Source of the DNA: Onchocerca volvulus
Taxonomy: Eukaryota; Nematoda; Chromadorea; Rhabditida; Onchocercidae
Assembly: GCA_000499405.2 (NCBI GenBank)
Contig: HG738140.1
Coordinates: forward strand, 7,343,560 to 7,407,559
Length of the DNA: 64,000 nucleotides
Reading direction: 5' to 3'
Shown: positions 56,384 to 64,000 of the stretch, piece after piece
How the letters are laid out: each line of letters begins with the position of its first letter
How positions within the stretch are numbered: position 1 is the first letter of the stretch
Position numbers and translations under genes: made by a program
The notes under the pieces: generated by a model
Seen by the model: only the letters and a program-made list of their open reading frames with translations
Databases searched by the model: none
Told to the model about the DNA's origin: nothing

Positions 56384-59300
56384 TCACTGATGAAGATATT
56401 TATCAAGCCAACGAACGGTGTTAATTGCGCAATCTGCCTCCACATCGACTTCTTCCAAGGAATGGCACGCTTCCGGATAAGACAGAATTCTGAATTTTCA
56501 TAATAAATAATGTTGTCTTCATAGATGAAATATGATCTACTATAATTCTTCCATTTTATAACAAAACACCGGTCGCGTAAGAAATCCGAGATATCATCTT
56601 GAACACTTTATTCCTCTTTTCATGACGATTAAAGATAAAATATCGAAAATTTCACAAAAAAAAAAAAAAAAAAAAGCTTATTTCTCAAATATTGAACTTA
56701 CTTATTTGGAATTCTGCGCGCATTTAAATTACGAATGAAAGCTCGATAATGATTTACAACACGTAAATCTTTTTCACCATTCAAAAGTAGGTATGGTGTG
56801 ATAATCTAAAATGTTGATTCTTAAAGTATTTTTCGATTTTATAACAAACTGTAAGAAAAACCTTGTAAAAATAAATGATCTTATTAATATATGGGATTGA
56901 AAAAACTCGTCTTAATTACAAATATTCCAGATTATTTACTTTACTATTTCTATTTTAATTACAAATATTCCAGATTATTTACTTTACTATTTCTATTTTA
57001 ATTACAGCTCTTTATTTTGTCTCCCACTTACTCCTATTCATTCTTACATGTATGGCTAGAAAAGAATCAGTACCGACATATGAGAAAATTAAAAACCTTT
57101 TCAACATGAGCAATCGGCGAACTCTGGTACATTTTCTCACGTTCTTCCGCTGTCAACATCCTCTGCCAATCATTCACATGCCGACCGAGAGCCTCTACTA
57201 TTGACCTGAACAGTAAAAATGTAATTTCTGTAGTATCCTGTCAACAAATGTGCATTCATTACCTTGTTTTTCGAAACATTTAAGCCAAGTGCACCAATTA
57301 TCTAGTTTTCGATCAACTAAATATACCAGAAAAAAAAAAAAATTACGAGCACAAAAAAAGAAAAAACCTTCTCAGGAAAAGTTATTTCTTTCTTGTACAC
57401 ACAGTTTACATGTAATTTCGTAAAAAAATAAAATAGAAAGTAATAGAGAATTCTTTCTTCTAGCAGTTATATAAATGAATACTGCTCTATAGAAGGAAAA
57501 TATATGTAATGATAAGTAAACAGACAAAAATAATCTTTACTTGATTTTTGGAGAAAAAAAAAACTTACCAATCCGGAATGTCTGATAATTCATATATTGC
57601 TGAAAATTTGAAAGAATTATTTAAATACATAAAGATACTTATCAATACATCTATATTTTTATTGGTTTTAGATCCTTCAACTTTATATGTGATATAAAAT
57701 AGGAATCAAAATGAATCAGTAAATATTAGTTTGAGATAATCAATTGCCATGTTGCTGATCTTTCTCTTTTTGTGATATCTCTCATCAAAACATAAAGAGA
57801 TAACTGGTACCTGCAATATTCAAGACAGGATTTCCAGCAATGCATACTTTGTAGAAATTCTGAAATTCTAAAATTTTTCAATTTTGGTAGGAAAAAACGA
57901 TCTTTTAAATCAAAGGGTCATTTTTTTGATTTGTAATATAATCCTCACAGCTAAAAAATAAAGCTAGAAAGATTAGCATCATCAAAAATAAAAACTGGAC
58001 AGTAAAAATTACAGGAAATTGCCCAATCAGATGACTAACAATAAAACCACCATGTGAACCACCAAATACTCCAACTCGCGAATGATCTAACCTTGATTCC
58101 ATGTCTAATACTGTTTGAACAGCAAACTGTAACAAGTTTAAAGTAAAGACAGCCGAACGGAAAAAAAAATTTTGCAAATAAAACTCTATAAATTTTATGA
58201 TGATTGAGATTTTTTAAAATAATAATAATTCACTTATCATTAATAAAAATTAAGATTTGAAAGCTTGCAGACTGTATTAAAGAAAGTTTCATTATACTGT
58301 TCTTCTTGCAAATAGTTGGGCTTACATGAACATCCTTAACGTCCAAATCACCACAGTTACCGGGTAGTGAATTCACAAAATCGTTACCAAATCCAAGTGA
58401 TCCATGATAATTTATAAAAAGTAATGCATAACCAGAGTTCAACAACAACAAAATCACACGACTCGGCCAACTGAAATACCGAGAAACATCAAAACAATGA
58501 AATACTGAAGAAATTGCTCGATTTGCTTAAAAAAGATAATAATTTCTCATCACCTCTTTTTCTTATTGTCTTCTATTCAATTTTTGCATTTTTTATTTTT
58601 TATTTTTTTGAAATTATACAAAAATGAAACAAAGTCTGATTAAATGTTAATAATAGAGAATAATGAAGAATATTATGAGCAATGAAATGAGGCACCAAGC
58701 AATCGTGACACTATGTGGTCCACCATGAGGTATTACAACTAACGGAACAATACTAGTTTCATTTGGAATATAGAGTAGGCCTTCATATGGACCTCCAACT
58801 GAAAATTGAAAAAAAAAATTACCGTCACTCTTATGAAACATCAGTTACAAAGATAATAAGTGGAAGGAATGAAGTTTTAAGGAATGAAAAGGAAATAAAA
58901 AGGAACAGCTATTGGCATCATTTTTTGTTCCATCCAATATGTTAAATATATAGAAATATTTTTCATTACATTATTCTCTTTTGCAACCTTTTTGTACTGA
59001 CCTCCTCTATCGAAATCCACCAACCGCCATGAAAAATTGAGTAATTTTAAGCGAACTTCAACAGCTGAACTATTATCAAGTCTGGTCCATATAATCTGCA
59101 ATATTCGTATATAATTCGGATAATCCAAACAGAATAAACTAGTTTTTAATTCGTAATTTACAAGAAACAAATTGTTCATAAAGATACAATATGCGATACC
59201 TCTATAACGCCCCATAATTCTGAAAATTTGAAGCAATGAAAACTGCAAAATTTTGCGATAATCGCACAATTCCTTGTGTAAACTGATAACATTTCTCCTT

Positions 59301-62300
59301 AAGAAAAAATTTTATTTGTATTAATCGAAAAAAAAATTATAAGGAAAATATAAGTACCATTTCTCCCGAATCGACTTTTGGAATATGACCAACAAGAATA
59401 GTTGGAGGACGATTTGGCGCGCTACAAACCGCTACCAAACAATCTTCATTTACATCAAGCACAGTCCAACTTCCGTGGAACGTACCTAAAATAGGCTTAG
59501 AAGGATTACATGATAAAGATTACAATCACATTTCATAATCATCATATTATCATATATATTTATATTTTAAATGTCTTTAAACTAAGTCGATGAATATCAA
59601 AATTAGAGTATGCACAGATAAAACAAGAAGCGACTGAAAAAGCAGTTTTTATCCTTAAAAATTACTCTCTGGCAAAACACAACCTCTAAATAATGCAAAT
59701 TGTACATACCGTTATTCGTAATTTTTTCCAACTTTCCTGTTTCTGTATTTATGCTTACAATTTCCTGCAAAAAAAAACAAAAAAAAAAAAAAAAAAATAG
59801 AAAACCAGTGAGAGCTAATGTATAAGAGTGCAGTTTTGTTTTAATATGTTCTAAAATAAGGACTTAATATAACTGAAAGCCTTTTTTTTCTAGCAAAAAA
59901 ATTCAGCTCACTCTTTTAGAACCCCAAACAGTTGAAACAAATATTCGTTTATTATCACTGGACCATGATCTCTCCGCTAACTGCACAGCATAAAGCCCAG
60001 GAAACTGTTTACGATCTGATAAAAAACCGTGATTTTAAAAAAGCATAGAAAACTCACAGCAATGTATAAAGAAGTAAAAAAGAAAATTTTTAAAAATATT
60101 GAGTCATTCTAATTTCTCTTAATAACTGCGCTCCACAATAAAAGATCTCATAATATACTAAGCTAGTTCCTTATGTGTCCAAAACAATATTTACTAGATA
60201 TATTTACTAGTTTTAAGAAAATACTGAGATCAGTACCGCTAACTGCAGTGATAATTGGAACCAGTAGTTGTTGCTCGTTTTTATTCCAGTCTAACTAAAA
60301 AATCTAAATATTTAAATATCATAACTTGTTCTTATAAAAACTCAATTTTAGAGTACCAATAACATTCGAAGTCAGATAACTTGGAAAGTACAAATTTGTA
60401 ACATTTCATGGGTATCATTATGATACCATAACTGAGAATTTAAATGCTCTGCAATTTTTCGGAAAAACAGAAATCGAAACTTTCAACAAGAATCCCTACG
60501 AAAACCAACTATTTGATGTTTCGAAAACGTAAGAATGTTCCATAAAAACTTTTGCATGTTTCTCGAGAATTTAAATTTGCTAATCTTTGCAGAATATATT
60601 CTCCAATAAAATCAAAGATAAATTCATCAGAAATTAGTTCACATATAAAATAAATCAGGTAATTAACAATGGAACTTACCAACTGACAAGAAACTGATGC
60701 GTGATGAGGTCCTTCAGACTGACGTTGGAAATAAATCAATTTAGATTTATTTGGAGAAAATGATAATCCTTCGATTGAGACATTTTGATTACTTAATGGA
60801 GTTAATTTTGCTGAACGCAATTCATAATAGAATAAGGTCCCTCTGAAAATGAATAGAATTGAAAAAAAGCGTGGAAACTATCTCACCTGAAATGGAGGAT
60901 TGTATAGACAAACAAACCCTCTGTTATTGCAATATATCTTTCCCAATTTGACAGGAGTATTTTGGATTCCGAAAAACACGATTCCTTCATCGTTTGGACC
61001 CCAAATATACTGTAAGTTTGAAACATAAAAAGTGATTTATGGAAACAATAGAAAGAACCGTTGCTATTTGAAGAATTGGATAACCGCAAAAAAATCGTTC
61101 CAGTTTAATCATCAAGAATATACTGTTATTCGTGTCACTGTGATACTAAGACATTCCGATTAATAACATATTAAAAAAATTAGTAAAAAATACTAAAATT
61201 TGAAACTAACAAAAGTAGGAGTGATACTATCAGGTATTTGATCCAATACGGTGATATTGCCGCTCATAACGTCAAATATAGATAGGACTGGTTGCCGAAT
61301 TTCGTATCGCTGTTCGCCCCAGTTTTCAATAAACTCATACTTATCGCCCTATTTAGACTGCTATTAGTCAGTGTGGAAAACAATTTCATTATAATTAGTA
61401 AAGAATGACTCGTAACAAACAGAATTTTTCAGCAAAATTCGAATTTTAAATTCCTAAACACATTCGATTTGGATCCTCAAATGTCTTCAGTACATTATAT
61501 TATCTAATTAATAACAATAGTGTTCATTAAATACTAATGAGAATAAACGTTATTGATAAGTTCAGAAAATGGCAAAAAGATTAAGTTATACTTTTCACCC
61601 TTGATCTCGAAAAAACTCGAAAAAAACAGAATCGCTATACATCTCTTTTAAAGACACATCTATTTTTTTTTTCGCTATACATCTATTTTTTTTTTAATTT
61701 TAAAAAATATACTGGCACCATAATATGAAACATAATGTAAGAAACTATCTGCTGAGAGGCGATAAGTTCACTTACAACACTGGAATCGAGAAAGTTTTCT
61801 TCATTAGTCCAGTCCAATTCGGTATCGTAGTATTCTTTTTTTTTAACGAACTTTTCGGCTGCATATAATAAATGGCCTTCGCCACTGGACCATTTCAGAC
61901 CACCGAATTCTTCTGCAAAATATTTTCCAGCATTTCTAATAAATACTGTTTTATACAATATTAAATTGAACTTACGAAATGGGAAGTAAAATTTTAAAAT
62001 ACAATGATCTTAATAATTTTTTAGTACAACAATAATAAAATAGCAGTAGCAACACAATGAAGAAATCTTAACGAGATAATAATAAACCATCAAAACTTGT
62101 AAACAGATAACCACAAATAATATTTGTAGTATGGCAAAGTGACACCAAAGGATAATCAGATGTAACAAATAAATGTAACATATCTCACTAGAACGAATTA
62201 TTCATTTGCGAAAATTCACTTTTTTGAGCTGATCCTTATATTCAGTTGTCATCTATTTACTTTCTTTTTCTTTTTCGGCCTGTACAAAAGAATTTTTCCA

Positions 62301-63979
62301 ACGTAGAGAATATTCATTGCAAAACTGGAATATAAGACGAGGCTTGGCTTATTCTCAACTAATAGTTAGCTAATGTGATCGGTCGCCTATATCATGCAAA
62401 TAAATGACTTAATAATATTTTAAAAAATCCAAAAAAATAATTTACCATCATTATAAATCAGACCATGCTTTTTTGGTGATGTCACATCCGTGCAGCAAAT
62501 TTCAATATGCTCTGTCTGGTCAAATACCTGAAAATTTAGAAATTTGATCGGCTCTGCCTATCTAAGTTGTACTAAATTAAATCGAATTCCAAACGGAATA
62601 TCCATCATTTCTTTCAATAAATATGTATGAAAAAAATGTTACGAGGAGAACCAAAAAAGTGGCTCTAACTAATAAGACAATCCTGAGTTATTATGATGTA
62701 AGGCTGTTCGTTTTTTCGCTCAAGAAAATAAAACGACCCAAAAAAATTAACAGACCTTAATGTATTGCTTCTTGTCCTTGCCGCTGGATAAAGTAATAAG
62801 CGTGGCACATCTTGAATCGCTGCGCGAAAAAGCTATTAATTCTTCTCTAAACAAAATATTTAAGCAAAAGAAAAAAAAAACCTCAAATTTAAATGGGAAA
62901 TCCTAGTGAAATACTTTTCGCTATTTCGGAAAACTCCTTATTTTAGTTTTCTTATTACACAAAAAATTTTACTGTGTAAGTAATGCTATTAATATTCAAA
63001 TTCCGATATTCACATTAATCTTCTAAATGAGATGTAAAAAAGATTACTCTACGGCAGTAAGTGGTAGCGATGTTGTTGAAATGAGCTCATACATGTTTGG
63101 TTCATCAGTTTTTGGCACGATCAAACTTAAACGCTGCATTTTCACCGATTTCTTTAATTCCATTGCATGATTCGCCCAAACAGAGGAAATCTAAGCATAA
63201 TGGAAATATGTACTTTTAGTTCAATGAAGTAAAATGCCCAGATGAACAGAAGAAAATAATGAATTAGTCCACTATTTATCTGTAACTTACAGGTAGAATG
63301 CGTATCCTGTTCTTTCTGATCAACAATAGTCAGAAATTTGAAACAAGCGTTTTTATAGATTAAGGCTCTAATTGGATTTGATTTCTGGCCGCTACAACAT
63401 CCAAACAGGCGAACAAAACAAAAAGAAAACAATAAAAACATGATTCATCCGGCAAAAAAAATCACAGAATATCACGTATTCAAATATATAATGAAAATAA
63501 ATGAGGTATAGAAAAATGCGAAACATACTTCAATATATTTTCCTCGACGTCGTAAGCGAGCATTTTGTGGTAAAGGTACCTAAAATAAACAATGTGATCG
63601 TGCAGATATGAGGAGAATATTGGTCGATTTTTCTCAAAAAAAAAAAAAAATAACGAATTAAAAAAATAATTGCTTGAAATAAATTAGAAAAGATTACTTG
63701 TGCAATGTCAAAATAAAGATCCTTGAGTTTCTCCAAAGCTTTTAAGGTTATTGAGGTAGCACCCACTTGCAAGCTGAAATGATGTTTTTGTGCTATATGT
63801 TAATATGTTTTTTTTCTTGTTTCTACTTTTGTTTTTTGTTTTTGTCCTACATGTTTGAAACTACTTTTAACATTTCCAGAAATTGACAGAAGTACTGCAC
63901 ATTTAATTAGTTAACTATCTATTACGACTTAAGTAATCGATTACGAAAAGGTTGAAAATTACCTATTCGAGTTACTCAT
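56384..63979 (-). CDS. Acylaminoacyl-peptidase (acyl-peptide hydrolase, S9C)
   Basis: This cytosolic serine peptidase removes N-acetylated residues from blocked peptides. At least 23 small exons are seen. The start exon (63,979-63,963, MSNSN) joins in phase to 63,773-63,698 ([20 protein letters not shown]) and then 63,579-63,529. Exons down to about 59 kb form the N-terminal beta-propeller (for example [14 protein letters not shown] at 61.9 kb, [13 protein letters not shown] at 61.33 kb, [14 protein letters not shown] at 61.0 kb). The hydrolase domain follows: [10 protein letters not shown] (58.7 kb), [18 protein letters not shown] and [14 protein letters not shown] (58.4 kb). The nucleophile is in FGGSHGGF (Ser codon 58,055-58,057). 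Next come [11 protein letters not shown] and SDIPDW. The catalytic Asp is in NGEKDLRV (56,767-56,769) and the catalytic His in [10 protein letters not shown] (56,462-56,464). It ends [12 protein letters not shown]. The SLPGN and GGSHGG blocks separate it from dipeptidyl peptidase IV. The enzyme appears intact. Confidence 0.93.
56912..57005 (+). repeat. Tandem duplication, 43-bp unit, in an APEH intron
   Basis: TTAATTACAAATATTCCAGA followed by TTATTTACTTTACTATTTCT is present twice head to tail with no differences seen, plus the start of a third unit. It lies in the intron between the exons at 57.2 and 56.8 kb. The perfect identity implies a recent duplication. Confidence 0.9.
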
Positions 63980-64000
63980 AATGGATCAGAGCGAATGAGC

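Overview
The window looks like nuclear DNA of a parasitic nematode, most probably a filarial or other spirurid worm. It is very AT-rich with long A and T runs. Genes are split into many small exons by introns of about 80 to 1500 bp with GT...TTTCAG borders. One gene is a nematode-type FMRFamide-like peptide receptor. The species cannot be fixed from sequence alone, and one ambiguous base (N) lies at 53,706. Because exons are short, genes were rebuilt by matching splice sites and reading phase. Several true exons (for example in the phosphatase at 7.7-11.9 kb) lie in frames that have no long ORF.

Layout. 1-3.95 kb (+): 3' part of a RAD17-type checkpoint clamp loader. 7.70-11.93 kb (+): a complete eight-exon PAP2/phospholipid phosphatase. 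12.0-14.0 kb: decayed repeats and a possible LTR-element remnant. 14.85-19.21 kb (-): a five-exon neuropeptide GPCR of the DMSR type. 19-26.8 kb: mostly gene-free, with one orphan exon candidate and a Helitron-like tail at 25.07 kb. 26.83-29.88 kb (-): a kringle-domain single-pass membrane protein, divergent from a small tail-membrane protein at 30.46-31.18 kb (+). 32.46-37.83 kb (+): a SHP-2/corkscrew-type tyrosine phosphatase (PTP-2), with a possible alternative last exon at 38.17 kb. 40.10-41.86 kb (-): a complete gene for an unrecognised four-span membrane protein. 44.3-48.8 kb: a broken Helitron replication/helicase gene (-), flanked by inverted copies of a short repeat and by a cluster of CTAG-ending tails. 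50.7-51.4 and 55.1-55.8 kb: a diverged direct duplication carrying a cluster of GATA motifs. Between the copies lies a small secreted-protein gene (-). 56.38-63.98 kb (-): acylaminoacyl-peptidase (APEH) with its full catalytic triad.

The genes belong to unrelated pathways (DNA-damage checkpoint, lipid phosphate metabolism, peptide signalling, receptor tyrosine kinase signalling, N-acetyl-peptide turnover). No operon is evident. I found no clear evidence of a wholly new system. The most unusual items are the kinase-free kringle membrane protein, the unrecognised four-span protein, the Helitron with its inverted flanks and fused tails, and the duplicated GATA-rich module.
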